From positions 620,001 through 684,000 of the forward strand of contig NZ_JANIBC010000001.1 in NCBI RefSeq assembly GCF_024505085.1: a stretch of 64,000 bases of DNA, written 5' to 3'. The notes beneath the pieces were generated by a model. It made no database searches, was not told where the DNA came from, and saw only the letters and a list, made by a program, of their open reading frames with translations. The stretch comes from Parvularcula maris (lineage in GTDB: Bacteria; Pseudomonadota; Alphaproteobacteria; Caulobacterales; Parvularculaceae). Below, piece after piece: positions 51,028-60,928 of this stretch (position 1 is its first letter; each line of letters starts with the position of its first letter). Position numbers and translations under genes: made by a program.

Positions 51028-53121
51028 TTACCAGATGCTGACGCGGTCCTCGGGGGCGAGGTAGAGCTCGTCGTCCTCGGTGACCTCGAACGCGGTGTAC
51101 CAGGGGTCCATGTTGCGCACGACGCCGTTGACCCGGAACTTGCCGTTGGAGTGGCTGTCCGAGGCGACCTGCTGCTTGAGCGCTTCGTCCCTATAGAGAC
51201 CTTTCCACACCTGCGCCCAGGCCATGAAGAAGCGCTGGTCGCCGGTGAAGCCGTCGATGACGGGCACGTCCTGGCCCTCGGTCGCCAGCTTGTAGGCGGA
51301 GTAGGCCATGGAGAGGCCGCCGAGATCGCCGATATTCTCGCCCATGGTGAGGTCGGGATTGATCGGGAAGCCCTCGATCGGCTCATAGGTGGCGTACTGA
51401 GCACCCAGAACCTCGGTCTTCGCCTCGAAGCGCTCGGCGTCCTCCGCCGTCCACCAGTCGCGCAGGGCGCCGGTGCCGTCAGATTTCCTTCCCTGATCGT
51501 CGAAGCCGTGGCCGATCTCGTGGCCGATCACTGCGCCGATGCCGCCATAGTTCACGGCCAAATCGGCTTCGGGATCGAAGAAGGGCGCCTGCAGGATGGC
51601 GGCGGGGAAGACGATCTCGTTGCGGGTGGAAGAGTAGTAGGCGTTCACCGTCTGGGGCGTCATGCCCCACTCTTCGGGGTCGATCGGCTCACCGAGCTTC
51701 GACCAATTGTCCTCGAAGCGGAAGACGCGGGCTGCGCGCATATTGCCGACCGGGTCGCCCTCGGCCACGTCGAGGGAGGAGTAGTCCGTCCACTCGTTCG
51801 GATAGCCGATCTTCGGCGTGAAGGCGTCGAGCTTGGCTTTCGCCTCGGCCTTGGTCTCCTCACTCATCCAGTCGAGATTGGCGAGGCGCTCGGCGAAGGC
51901 GACGCGGAGGTTCGCGACCAGCTCGTCCATCTGCCGCTTGCTGTCCTCGGGGAAGTAGCGCTCGACATAGACCTTGCCGACGGCCTCGCCCATCGAGCCG
52001 TTGACGGCCGAGACGCCGCGCTTCCAGCGGGGGCGCTGCTCGGGCGTGCCGGAGAGCTCGGTGCCGTAGAAGGCGAAGTTGGCGTCGTCGATCTCCTGGG
52101 GGAGGACGCTGGCGTAGCTGCTGACCGCGCGGGCCATCAGGTAGTTCTTCAGCGTCTCGACCGGGGTGTCGCGGAAGATCTCGGCGGAGCCTTCGATCGC
52201 GCTCGGCGTGGAGACGATGTAGTACTCCTCTCCGTCACCGCCGAGGGTCTCCATCATGCTCGCCCAAGGGAAGCCGGGGGCCAGCTCCTCGAGCTCGGCG
52301 AGGGTGTGCTTGTTGTAGGTCTTGTCGCGTTGACGGCGCTCGGCGCGGGACCAGTGGACCTCGGCCAGGGCCTTCTCGAAGGCGAAGACGTCGGCGGCGG
52401 CCTCTTCGGCGTTCTCCACACCGGCGAAGCTCAGCATCTGACCGAGATAGGCCTCATAGGCCTCGGCCTTATCGGCGAACTGGTCGGTCAGGTAGTAGTC
52501 GCGGTCGGGCAGGCCGAGACCCGACTGGCCCACATAGACCGAGTGCTTATCGGGCTGCTTAGCGTCGATGCCGACGCCCACGCCGAAGGGGGAGGGGGCG
52601 GCGTAGGAGGGATCGAGCATCAGCTCGATGATGTCCTCATGGCTCTCGGCGGCGGCATAGGCCGACAGCTCGTCCTGAATGGGAGCGAGACCGGCGGAGT
52701 TGATCGCCTCTGTGTCCATGAAGGCGGCGTAGTAGTCGCCGATCTTCTGCTCGAGGCTGCCGGCGGCGGCGTCCGCCTCGGCGCTCTCCTCAATGATGGT
52801 GCGGATACGCTCCTCGGAGCGCTCGAAGAGGCGGGTGAAGCTGTTGTAGCTGGAGCGCTCGGCGGGGATCTCGAAGCTGTCGAGCCAAGCGCCGTTCACA
52901 TACTGGTAGAAGTCGTCACCGGGATCGACCTCGGCCTGCATGTCGGCGGTCTCGACGCCGAAATCGCCGAGTTCAGGGCCTTGGGGGGCCGCCTCGGCCT
53001 GGGTTTGGGGCCTGGCATTGTCGGCGGAGCCGGTTTCGACATCGGTCTCGCCGCAGGCGGACAGGGCGAGGGCGGAGGCGCTGAGCAGCGCGGTGGTCAG
53101 GAAAAGCTGACGAGATCTCAT
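51028..53121 (-). CDS. M13-family zinc metallopeptidase lipoprotein
   Basis: 697 residues from ATG 53121 (AAGGGA ribosome binding site). Lipobox LALSAC-G. Neprilysin-type catalytic motifs are VIGHEIGHGFDDQG (about residue 533) and MGENIGDLGGLSMAY, and the family end NGKFRVNGVVRNMDPWYTAFEV is present. M13 enzymes cut short peptides outside the cytoplasm. It is encoded alone, convergent with the RTX protease gene. Confidence 0.93.
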   Translation of the reverse strand: MRSRQLFLTTALLSASALALSACGETDVETGSADNARPQTQAEAAPQGPELGDFGVETADMQAEVDPGDDFYQYVNGAWLDSFEIPAERSSYNSFTRLFERSEERIRTIIEESAEADAAAGSLEQKIGDYYAAFMDTEAINSAGLAPIQDELSAYAAAESHEDIIELMLDPSYAAPSPFGVGVGIDAKQPDKHSVYVGQSGLGLPDRDYYLTDQFADKAEAYEAYLGQMLSFAGVENAEEAAADVFAFEKALAEVHWSRAERRQRDKTYNKHTLAELEELAPGFPWASMMETLGGDGEEYYIVSTPSAIEGSAEIFRDTPVETLKNYLMARAVSSYASVLPQEIDDANFAFYGTELSGTPEQRPRWKRGVSAVNGSMGEAVGKVYVERYFPEDSKRQMDELVANLRVAFAERLANLDWMSEETKAEAKAKLDAFTPKIGYPNEWTDYSSLDVAEGDPVGNMRAARVFRFEDNWSKLGEPIDPEEWGMTPQTVNAYYSSTRNEIVFPAAILQAPFFDPEADLAVNYGGIGAVIGHEIGHGFDDQGRKSDGTGALRDWWTAEDAERFEAKTEVLGAQYATYEPIEGFPINPDLTMGENIGDLGGLSMAYSAYKLATEGQDVPVIDGFTGDQRFFMAWAQVWKGLYRDEALKQQVASDSHSNGKFRVNGVVRNMDPWYTAFEVTEDDELYLAPEDRVSIW

Positions 53122-53236
53122 AGGTTGTCCCTTTTGGATTCGTTCCAATGGGCCGGACTTGTTCCCTAAAGAAACCCGCTTGGCAAGCTGCCTTATCGAA
53201 TAGCGAGAAGGGGAGGGCAGGTCAGCGAGACAAAGC

Positions 53237-53265
53237 GGCTCCGGTGCATGGGGTACACCGGAGCC
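53237..53265 (-). terminator. Hairpin downstream of VPLPA protein C
   Basis: GGCTCCGGTG and CACCGGAGCC pair perfectly over 10 bp with a 9-nt loop, about 40 bp after the gene's stop on the minus strand. The tail on that strand (GCTTTG) is poor, so strength is uncertain. Confidence 0.5.
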
Positions 53266-53303
53266 TTGTGTAGCTTCCTACTCTACGCGAAGCCTCGGTC
53301 GAT

Positions 53304-54221
53304 CTACGCGGACTGTCGGCGACGCTTCCATGCGCCGAACCCGGCGATCGCCGAGCCGAACAGCACCACCGCGCCCGGTAGAGGAACGGGGTCGAAGACT
53401 GCAAGCCCAGTCAGCAGGCCAAAACCGGTCGTCGTTGCACCCAAATCGGTGGCCTCGCCGGTGATCAGGTCGATCGCGTAGAGGTTGATGCCGCCGATGG
53501 TGTCGAGCAGCGCGAAGGCGAGGTTCTCGTCCTCGTCACTGAAGAAGATGTCGAAGCCGGCATTGGCGTTGAAGTCGAGCTCCGAACCGCCAAGGGTCAC
53601 GGTGGCCACGGTGTTCAGCTCGCCGCTATTGTTGCCGATGGTGACGAGCGAGTTGGTCTCGCTGTCCAGGCCGTACTGCACCTGGCTGGGGTCGCCGCCG
53701 GGGATCTGGAAGGTATAGGCGTTGGCGACGATGCTCGGCCCGGTGCCTTCGTTGGCGTCACCGCTAACGTAGAACAGATCGAAGATATTGTTCGCAGCAC
53801 CGCCAAGAACGTTCGGAGGGGTGTTGTTCGGGAAGAACACCGAGTTCGACGCGTTGTTGCCGACGATCCTGGCGGCGTCGATGTTGTTGTTGAAGTCGAA
53901 GCCGGCGATATCGGTTCCGACGAAATCCTCGGTGCTGGCGACGAAGGTCGTCAGACCGCTGAGCGGATCGACGAGGAACACGGCCTGGCTGTCCTGGCTG
54001 AAGCCGTAGAGCTCGCCGGTCTCCGGCCGGTAGGCGAGAGCGTCGAGCGAAGCCGCGTCGCCGGAGATGGCGATGCCGGTCGCGTCGCCGACATTCTCGA
54101 CGTCGAACCGCACGAGCGTGTTGCTGTCGACTCCTCCGATGGCGAAGCCTGTCGGCGCTGCCGAGGCCGTCGCGACGGCCGATAGCGCTGCTGCTGAGAT
54201 GGCGGACAATGTCTTATGCAT
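53304..54221 (-). CDS. VPLPA-type PEP-CTERM protein with DUF4394 domain (C)
   Basis: 305 residues from ATG 54221 (GAGGAAAC just upstream). Signal peptide HKTLSAISAAALSAVATASA, a DUF4394 beta-propeller-like body (DSNTLVRFDVENVGDATGIAIS, LDALAYRPETGELYGFSQD), then the sorting signal VPLPGAVVLFGSAIAGFGAW and tail KRRRQSA. Unlike proteins A and B, no sigma-54 promoter was found upstream; a CGGCACG lies there without the TTGC element. Confidence 0.87.
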   Translation of the reverse strand: MHKTLSAISAAALSAVATASAAPTGFAIGGVDSNTLVRFDVENVGDATGIAISGDAASLDALAYRPETGELYGFSQDSQAVFLVDPLSGLTTFVASTEDFVGTDIAGFDFNNNIDAARIVGNNASNSVFFPNNTPPNVLGGAANNIFDLFYVSGDANEGTGPSIVANAYTFQIPGGDPSQVQYGLDSETNSLVTIGNNSGELNTVATVTLGGSELDFNANAGFDIFFSDEDENLAFALLDTIGGINLYAIDLITGEATDLGATTTGFGLLTGLAVFDPVPLPGAVVLFGSAIAGFGAWKRRRQSA

Positions 54222-54484
54222 GTTTCCTCGTTCCCGTGCCGTCTGTGACACGTGAACAGGGGTTAGGTGGCTGCGGCCCTCGCGTTAACCCTTTGATTGG
54301 GCGTAAATCTCACGAACGAGTTAGGTTTGGAGGTTTTCGCATCACGTTTCGTTAAGGTTACCTATAACGGGGCTGAGGAGCGTTCTCATCGCCGCTGCGT
54401 CCGTCAGGGAAGGGTGCTTTTTCTCCTTCCCCTCAGCGCCGGTTCTCTGGAAGGGCTGAGCTTGCAATTCAGGAGGACCACGCC

Positions 54485-55282
54485 ATGACCGCTCCCGCCC
54501 CCCGCTACGACATGAAGGGCAAGACCTGCTTCATGTCCGGCGCCACCTCCGGCATCAACGAGCAGATCGCCAGGCGCTTCGCCGAAGCGGGCGCGAAGGT
54601 CTTCGTCGTCAGCCGCTCCATCGAGAAGGTCGAGCGCACCGTCGCCATGCTGAAGGAGGCGGGGGCCGAGGACGCGGCGGGCCAGTCCGTCGATGCCAGG
54701 AGCTACCCCGATGTCGAGGCCGCCGTCGAAGCCTGCGCCGAGAAGTTCGGTCCCATCGACATGGTGCTCGCGGGTCAGGCTGGGAACTTCCCCGCGGGCG
54801 CAGCGCAGATGTCGGCCAACGCCTTCAAGTCCGTGGTGGACATCGACCTTCTGGGTACCTTCAACGTCTTCCGCGCCGCCGTGCACAAGGCCAGGCGCCC
54901 CGGCGCTAGCTTCATCGCCATCACGGCGCCCCAGGCCAAGCGCCCCTGGCTCTTCCAGTCCCATGTCTGCGCCGCCAAGGCAGGGGTGAACATGCTGGTC
55001 CAGTGTCTCGCCATGGAGTGGGGCATCGAAGGGGTGCGCGTGAACGCCATCAGCCCCGGCCCCATCGACGGCACGGAGGGCATGGACCGTCTCGCCCCCA
55101 ACGAGGAGATGCGCGAGCGCTACAGAAAGGCGCTGGCCCTCAAGGCGTTCGGCAACCGCGACGACATCGCCGACGCCGCCCTGTGGCTGACCTCGGAAGG
55201 GGCGGACTACGTCACCGGCACCATCCTCGAGGTCGAGGGCGGCACGACCCTGGGCGACGCCTCCGACGCGATGAAGATCTGA
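54485..55282 (+). CDS. SDR oxidoreductase, 2,4-dienoyl-CoA reductase-like
   Basis: 265 residues. NADP-binding GATSGINEQIARRF (about 19-32). The active-site region is FQSHVCAAKAGVNMLVQ: the Lys is present but Tyr of YxxxK is replaced (Val). The His just before it and EWGIEGVRVNAISPGPIDGTEGMDRL match peroxisomal-type 2,4-dienoyl-CoA reductases, which also lack that Tyr and act in unsaturated fatty-acid beta-oxidation. AGGAGG lies upstream. Confidence 0.82.
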   Translation: MTAPAPRYDMKGKTCFMSGATSGINEQIARRFAEAGAKVFVVSRSIEKVERTVAMLKEAGAEDAAGQSVDARSYPDVEAAVEACAEKFGPIDMVLAGQAGNFPAGAAQMSANAFKSVVDIDLLGTFNVFRAAVHKARRPGASFIAITAPQAKRPWLFQSHVCAAKAGVNMLVQCLAMEWGIEGVRVNAISPGPIDGTEGMDRLAPNEEMRERYRKALALKAFGNRDDIADAALWLTSEGADYVTGTILEVEGGTTLGDASDAMKI

Positions 55283-55286
55283 CCGC

Positions 55287-55532
55287 GTGCCGCTCAAAGA
55301 GAAGCTGCTGCTGGCGTTCTTCATCTGGCTGGGGGTCTATCCCTCGGTCCTCTTCATGACCTGGCTCGTCGGCAAGGTGGGCATGGACCCGCCACTGCCA
55401 ATCAAGGTCCTGATCACCACCATGGTCACCGTGCCGACGATCGAGTTCCTGTTCCTGAAACGGGCGAAGAAGATTACTGCGGCCGTCGAGAAGAAGCTCG
55501 GCATCGACGGAGATTTGAGGGAGGAAGGCTGA
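55287..55532 (+). CDS. Small two-helix membrane protein
   Basis: 81 residues from GTG 55287, four bases after the SDR stop. Helices LLLAFFIWLGVYPSVLFMTWLVG and IKVLITTMVTVPTIEFLFL, then a basic tail. Spacing suggests it is cotranscribed with the SDR. Function unknown. Confidence 0.7.
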   Translation: MPLKEKLLLAFFIWLGVYPSVLFMTWLVGKVGMDPPLPIKVLITTMVTVPTIEFLFLKRAKKITAAVEKKLGIDGDLREEG

Positions 55533-55619
55533 GGGTAAGCCATCGCGATCAAAGCGTTCCCGCCGTCCACCAAACTTTTACATCGGCCTGCTTGCTTGAC
55601 CCGCATTTGAGCGCGTCCC

Positions 55620-56042
55620 ATGAACGAGGACGCGGGACATCGGAAGGACGGTTCAAGGGTGGTATTACGAGTTGTGGTAGGGCTCCTGACGGCAGCCGCT
55701 CTTTCCGCCTGCGGCGGCGAACCGGCTCCGTCGGCCGAGATGGTCGAGCGTGGGCGGCAGGCCTTTGCCCCCTGTTCCACCTGTCATGCGGTGTCGCCAG
55801 GGGAAATGAGCGGTCTCGGACCCAACCTTCATGGAGTCTACGGGCGTCAGGCAGGCTCCGAAGAGGGTTTCGCCTACTCCCCGGAGTTGGCGTCGTCCGG
55901 CATTGTATGGCGTAAGGGGGCTTTGGACGATTTTATCGCCAGCCCCTCCCGTACTGTGCAGGGTACGAGCATGATCTATGCCGGCGAGCCTGATCCCGCT
56001 GTGCGTGAGGCGATTATCGCCTATCTCCAGTCTCTTCAGTAA
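55620..56042 (+). CDS. Lipoprotein c-type cytochrome
   Basis: 140 residues. Lipobox LTAAALSAC-G (Cys31) and a class I cytochrome c with haem site CSTCH (52-56), GLGPNLHGVYGR, and likely Met118 ligand in GTSMIYAG. It should be anchored in the periplasm as an electron acceptor. It starts the three-gene cassette with the Tat-like peptide and GMC flavoprotein, and probably carries electrons from the flavoprotein. Confidence 0.88.
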   Translation: MNEDAGHRKDGSRVVLRVVVGLLTAAALSACGGEPAPSAEMVERGRQAFAPCSTCHAVSPGEMSGLGPNLHGVYGRQAGSEEGFAYSPELASSGIVWRKGALDDFIASPSRTVQGTSMIYAGEPDPAVREAIIAYLQSLQ

Positions 56043-56053
56043 GTTCCAGCGAG

Positions 56054-56317
56054 ATGACCGACAAAATGAGTTCTTCCTTCACCGCAACAGCCAGAAGCGG
56101 GGCTGATTACGTCAGTGCCATGCCTACGAGGCGGAAGCTTCTTCTAGGCGGAGCTGTGATAGCAGGTACGGCTGTCGTGGCTGCCTACACGATCGGCAGC
56201 GGTGCCCCTTATTCCAAAGCTGCTTCGGGTACCAAGCCAGGCGATCGGCGGGACCTTGGTGACGGCTTCTACCTGGTGGACGGCTGGGTGCTCAGCGAAG
56301 CCGATCTTCAGCGATAG
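56054..56317 (+). CDS. Small Tat-signal protein of GMC dehydrogenase cassette
   Basis: 87 residues. PTRRKLLLGGAVIAGTAVVAAYTIG is a twin-arginine signal, followed by only about 40 residues (TKPGDRRDLGDGFYLVDGWVLSEADLQ). The position, just before a signal-less GMC flavoprotein, matches the small Tat subunits (subunit III) that carry the flavoprotein across the membrane in gluconate- or fructose-dehydrogenase complexes. It is much shorter than those, so the assignment is by context only. Confidence 0.6.
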   Translation: MTDKMSSSFTATARSGADYVSAMPTRRKLLLGGAVIAGTAVVAAYTIGSGAPYSKAASGTKPGDRRDLGDGFYLVDGWVLSEADLQR

Positions 56318-56328
56318 GTGACGGGCAG

Positions 56329-57804
56329 ATGCTGCGAGATTTCAAGAACATCGACCCTGACGATCTGACCGACAGCTACGACCTCTGTGTCGCAGGCACC
56401 GGTCCGGCAGGCATGACAGTGGCACGCAAAGTCGCTTCGAAGGGCGGTCGGGTTCTGCTTCTGGAGGCAGGGGGATTGGCCCCATCGCCGGAAAGCCGCG
56501 ACGTGTATAAAGGCCGCGATATCGGTCCAGTCCCTTACAATCATATCGAGAAATGTAGACTACGGCATTTCGGGGGAACCTCCGGGCACTGGGCCGGTCG
56601 ATGCGCGATCTTCGATCGTGAGGATTTCGAGAAGGCTGCCGGAAGCGATCTGCCCGGTTGGCCCATAGGATATGACGAAGTCTACCGCCATCTCGAAGAA
56701 GCAAAGTCGATACTGGACGTTCCGCAAGCTGATCTAGAGCCGACTCCGCTTCCTTTTGAGGACTCTTTCTACCGCAAGGGGGCTGCTGCACGGAGCACCC
56801 CGACGCGCTTCGGTCCGAAGTACAAGGACGAGATCGAACAGTCGGACCGCATCGATTGTCTGTATAACGCGAACGTCACTGATCTCGTTGTCAGCGACGA
56901 TGGTCAGCAAGTCGAAAAGGTCATTGTTACCGGCTACGATGGGAAACGGGCTGAAATCGCTGCGAAAGCCTTCGTCATCGCCTTCGGTGCCATGGAGAAC
57001 GCGCGCTTCCTTCTGAATGCCAACACTCAGCAGGAGGAAGGTGTCGGCAACCAGAACGACATGGTCGGACGAGCGTTCATGGAGCACTTCGAGATCAATT
57101 TCGGTACGATCACGTCGACGGAGGATGGGTTCTGGAAGAGGTTCCTCGATGAGCGGGGTCACATGCCCCACCTCATGCCGAAGGATGAAATCCTTCGGGA
57201 GACCGGTGTCGGAAACAGTGTCGTGGTCGTGAAGTCCGGGGCCACCAGACGGTTCTACGGCCGCTTGGCGCCCCTTCGCGAAGCCAGATCGAAGATGGCG
57301 TGTTCGGTACCGCTCTTCCGTGCGAACAAGGGCGATGCATCGTGCCCGGACGAGTACTTCATCGGTACGCTCATGGAGCAAGTTCCCAACCGGGAAAGCC
57401 GGATCATGGTCGACCCGGACGATCCCGACCAGTTCGGTAAGGCAAGACTTCTTCTTCACTATGCGGTCGCAGAAAGGGACTGGGAAACCATTGAGCAGCA
57501 CGCTTTCGCGCTCGGTAAGATGGTCGCCAGGCTGAACGTTGGGCGTCTGAAGGTGAGTGAGGAGTTGTTCGACCGGACCATCCCGATAGGCGCTCACTGT
57601 CACCACATGGGTACCACCCGGATGTCCGTCCGACCGGAGGATGGCGTCGTTGACAAGGACAGCCGGGTGCACGGGCTCTCCAACCTCTATATGGCTGGCG
57701 CTTCGGTCTTCTCCACCGGAGGAGGAGCCAATCCGACGCTGACCATCGTGTCCCTCTCACTACGGCTCGGAGAGCATCTCAGCCGTGAGTTGTCCCTCTC
57801 TTGA
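56329..57804 (+). CDS. GMC-family FAD dehydrogenase
   Basis: 491 residues. FAD-binding Rossmann start DLCVAGTGPAGMTVARKVAS with GRVLLLEAGG, the FGGTSGHWAGRCAIF signature, and the C-terminal HCHHMGTTRMS and SVFSTGGGANPTLTIVSLSLRLG (His/Asn active-site pair). No signal sequence; export with the Tat partner is inferred. It should oxidise an alcohol or sugar and pass electrons to the cytochrome. Substrate unknown. It overlaps the next SDR gene by four bases. Confidence 0.88.
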   Translation: MLRDFKNIDPDDLTDSYDLCVAGTGPAGMTVARKVASKGGRVLLLEAGGLAPSPESRDVYKGRDIGPVPYNHIEKCRLRHFGGTSGHWAGRCAIFDREDFEKAAGSDLPGWPIGYDEVYRHLEEAKSILDVPQADLEPTPLPFEDSFYRKGAAARSTPTRFGPKYKDEIEQSDRIDCLYNANVTDLVVSDDGQQVEKVIVTGYDGKRAEIAAKAFVIAFGAMENARFLLNANTQQEEGVGNQNDMVGRAFMEHFEINFGTITSTEDGFWKRFLDERGHMPHLMPKDEILRETGVGNSVVVVKSGATRRFYGRLAPLREARSKMACSVPLFRANKGDASCPDEYFIGTLMEQVPNRESRIMVDPDDPDQFGKARLLLHYAVAERDWETIEQHAFALGKMVARLNVGRLKVSEELFDRTIPIGAHCHHMGTTRMSVRPEDGVVDKDSRVHGLSNLYMAGASVFSTGGGANPTLTIVSLSLRLGEHLSRELSLS

Positions 57805-58619
57805 CCAGGGGGCGGGTCCTCGTCACCGGCGCGGGCAGCGGCATCGGGCGGGCCTGCGCGCTCTACCTTGCTGACGAAGGCTTCCACATCATCGCCGCCG
57901 GTCGCCGGTTGGAGCCGCTTCAGGCTCTCGCGGCAGAGCGGCCCGGTCTGATCGAGACGGTGACGATGGACGTCACCGACCCGGCCTCCGTGGAGAAAGC
58001 CGTCGCCGAGGCGAGCCCTATCGACCATCTGGTCAACAATGCCGGGGTGGCGATCATGGGCGCCATCGAAGCGGTTCCGCTCGACGAGTGGCGGCGGCAG
58101 TTCGAGGTGAACGTCTTCGGCGTCGCCAATGTCTGCCGGGCCGTCCTCCCTCAGATGCGCCAGCGCGGGGCGGGGCGGATCGTGCAGATCGGCTCGGTCA
58201 CCGGACGCCTGGTGCCGCCCTATCAGGGGGTCTACGGATCATCGAAGCACGCCCTCGAAGGTCTCACCGATGCGCTGCGCCGCGAGGTCTCGCGCTTCGG
58301 CATCGGGGTGAGCCTGGTTCGCTCGGGCTTCGTCAGGACGAGCTTCGGCGACCAGGAGCAGGAGAGCCTCAAGGCGCACCGGCTCGATGCCTATGCCGAG
58401 GACCACGACGCCTACGCCAAGTGGCACCATGACAAAGGGCACAAGGTGGCTCCTGACCCTGTGGTGGTCGCACGCGAAGTCGAGAAAGCCATCACCGCCG
58501 TCTCGCCCAAGGCCCGCTACGCTTGCCCGCCCAGTGCCAAACGCTTCCTCCTGATGCGCAAGGTCCTGCCCGCCGCCATGGTGGACCGCCTGATCTGGAA
58601 GACGATCAGGGGGCGGTAG
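57801..58619 (+). CDS. Classical SDR oxidoreductase
   Basis: 272 residues from a TTG that overlaps the GMC stop (TTGA). Cofactor motif VTGAGSGIGRACA, NNAGVA, and catalytic Ser and YxxxK (QIGSVTG, GVYGSSK) are all intact. NAD(P)-dependent; substrate unknown. The coupling suggests it works with the GMC cassette, for example on the oxidised product. Confidence 0.85.
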   Translation: MTRGRVLVTGAGSGIGRACALYLADEGFHIIAAGRRLEPLQALAAERPGLIETVTMDVTDPASVEKAVAEASPIDHLVNNAGVAIMGAIEAVPLDEWRRQFEVNVFGVANVCRAVLPQMRQRGAGRIVQIGSVTGRLVPPYQGVYGSSKHALEGLTDALRREVSRFGIGVSLVRSGFVRTSFGDQEQESLKAHRLDAYAEDHDAYAKWHHDKGHKVAPDPVVVAREVEKAITAVSPKARYACPPSAKRFLLMRKVLPAAMVDRLIWKTIRGR

Positions 58620-59013
58620 AGAGTAGCGTCATCGCCGCTTCCCTTGATGCCTTTCGGTCGAAAGTCACCACGCTATCGGCCCCGGCTGCTTTGGCGGTCT
58701 CGACGATCATCGCATCGGCGAACTGAACGGATCGGCTGCTGCTGAAAAGACGGAGGGCGGCACGAACGACCGAGGGGCTCTCGATGACGATCTCCCGAGC
58801 GGCCAACAGACCCTGAAGAGCGGAAGCTATATCCTCACGCGAGGCACCGTAGGCACGCTCGAGTACCCATGAGGTTTCGACGAGGACGACGGAGGACAGA
58901 AATCCTCGGCGGTCGGAAGAAAGCCCTTCCATGAACCGGGAGGCTGCTTCGCTCTGACGTTCATCGTCCTGCACCAGGAAGCGGACCAGGACGTTGGTAT
59001 CTATACCGATCAC
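58606..59013 (-). CDS. vapC: PIN-domain toxin (VapC)
   Basis: 135 residues. Metal-binding acidic residues Asp5 (IGIDTNVLVRFL), Glu46 (LVETSWVLE), Asp100 (QFADAMIVE) and Asp119 (TFDRKA) are all in place, so an active RNase toxin is predicted. It overlaps the antitoxin stop by four bases (ATGA) and its end overlaps the convergent SDR by 14 bases. Confidence 0.92.
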   Translation of the reverse strand: MIGIDTNVLVRFLVQDDERQSEAASRFMEGLSSDRRGFLSSVVLVETSWVLERAYGASREDIASALQGLLAAREIVIESPSVVRAALRLFSSSRSVQFADAMIVETAKAAGADSVVTFDRKASREAAMTLLSTAP

Positions 59014-59249
59014 TGCTCTGAAGCGGCGGTTGCGATCGCTGCGTCCATGTCGGCTAGCGATAGACCTTTTCGCTGTGGCCTGACCATCCCGCGCAGTTCT
59101 GAGATACTCCGCCGTGCAGGAACGAGAAGGTAGCCGCCATCCTCGCGCCTGACGAAGGTCACCCTGTCGCCCGGCCCGAGCTTCAGTTCCTCACGCACAT
59201 CCTTAGGAAGCGTGAGCTGACATTTGGCGGTCAGCGTTGCCGAGCTCAA
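59010..59249 (-). CDS. vapB: AbrB/SpoVT-type antitoxin (VapB)
   Basis: 79 residues from TTG 59249, chosen for the AGGAGG just upstream. The swapped-hairpin DNA-binding domain is TLTAKCQLTLPKDVREELKLGPGDRVTFV, followed by a C-terminal toxin-binding tail. It precedes vapC with a four-base overlap. An upstream open frame to 59324 runs over the operator and is rejected. Confidence 0.88.
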   Translation of the reverse strand: MSSATLTAKCQLTLPKDVREELKLGPGDRVTFVRREDGGYLLVPARRSISELRGMVRPQRKGLSLADMDAAIATAASEQ

Positions 59250-59257
59250 TGGAGCCT

Positions 59258-59274
59258 CCTTACTTTGAGTAAGG
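59258..59274 (-). promoter_or_regulatory. Palindromic operator candidate for vapBC
   Basis: CCTTACT-TTG-AGTAAGG is a perfect 7-bp inverted repeat, 9 bp before the antitoxin start, and it covers the AGGAGG ribosome binding site. AbrB-type antitoxins with VapC usually bind such palindromes to repress their own operon. Confidence 0.6.
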
Positions 59275-59389
59275 CAAAGATAGCTTCGGAGATGTGACGG
59301 TTCAAGGCGGACTTCGCTGCACACCCTCGCTTGCCGAGAAACCCAATACCCGATAGCGGTTGAGCGATACGACTGAGGGAACGATACCT

Positions 59390-60775
<1,386 letters not shown>

Positions 60776-60928
60776 AAGCTCCTCGGCCCGCGCCAGATTT
60801 GCAGGGAGGCGCGAGTAGTCGTCTCTCAAACGCGGGCCTGGGGGTTCGGCCGCCGCAGCTGCTGTGTCGGTCTTGCTCTTTCCGCGTATTGGCCGACACT
60901 GTGCTGAGGCGCCGAACGGGGGGAGCCA

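Noticed and set aside
51151-53169. A 672-codon plus-strand frame opposite the M13 peptidase
   Set aside because: Its Gly/Leu/Val/Asp-rich text is the complement of a well-supported metallopeptidase with HEIGHG and lipobox; no start signal or family.
54222-54260. A sigma-54 promoter for the third VPLPA gene
   Set aside because: CGGCACG is present but there is no TTGC element at the right distance and it lies too close to the start codon.
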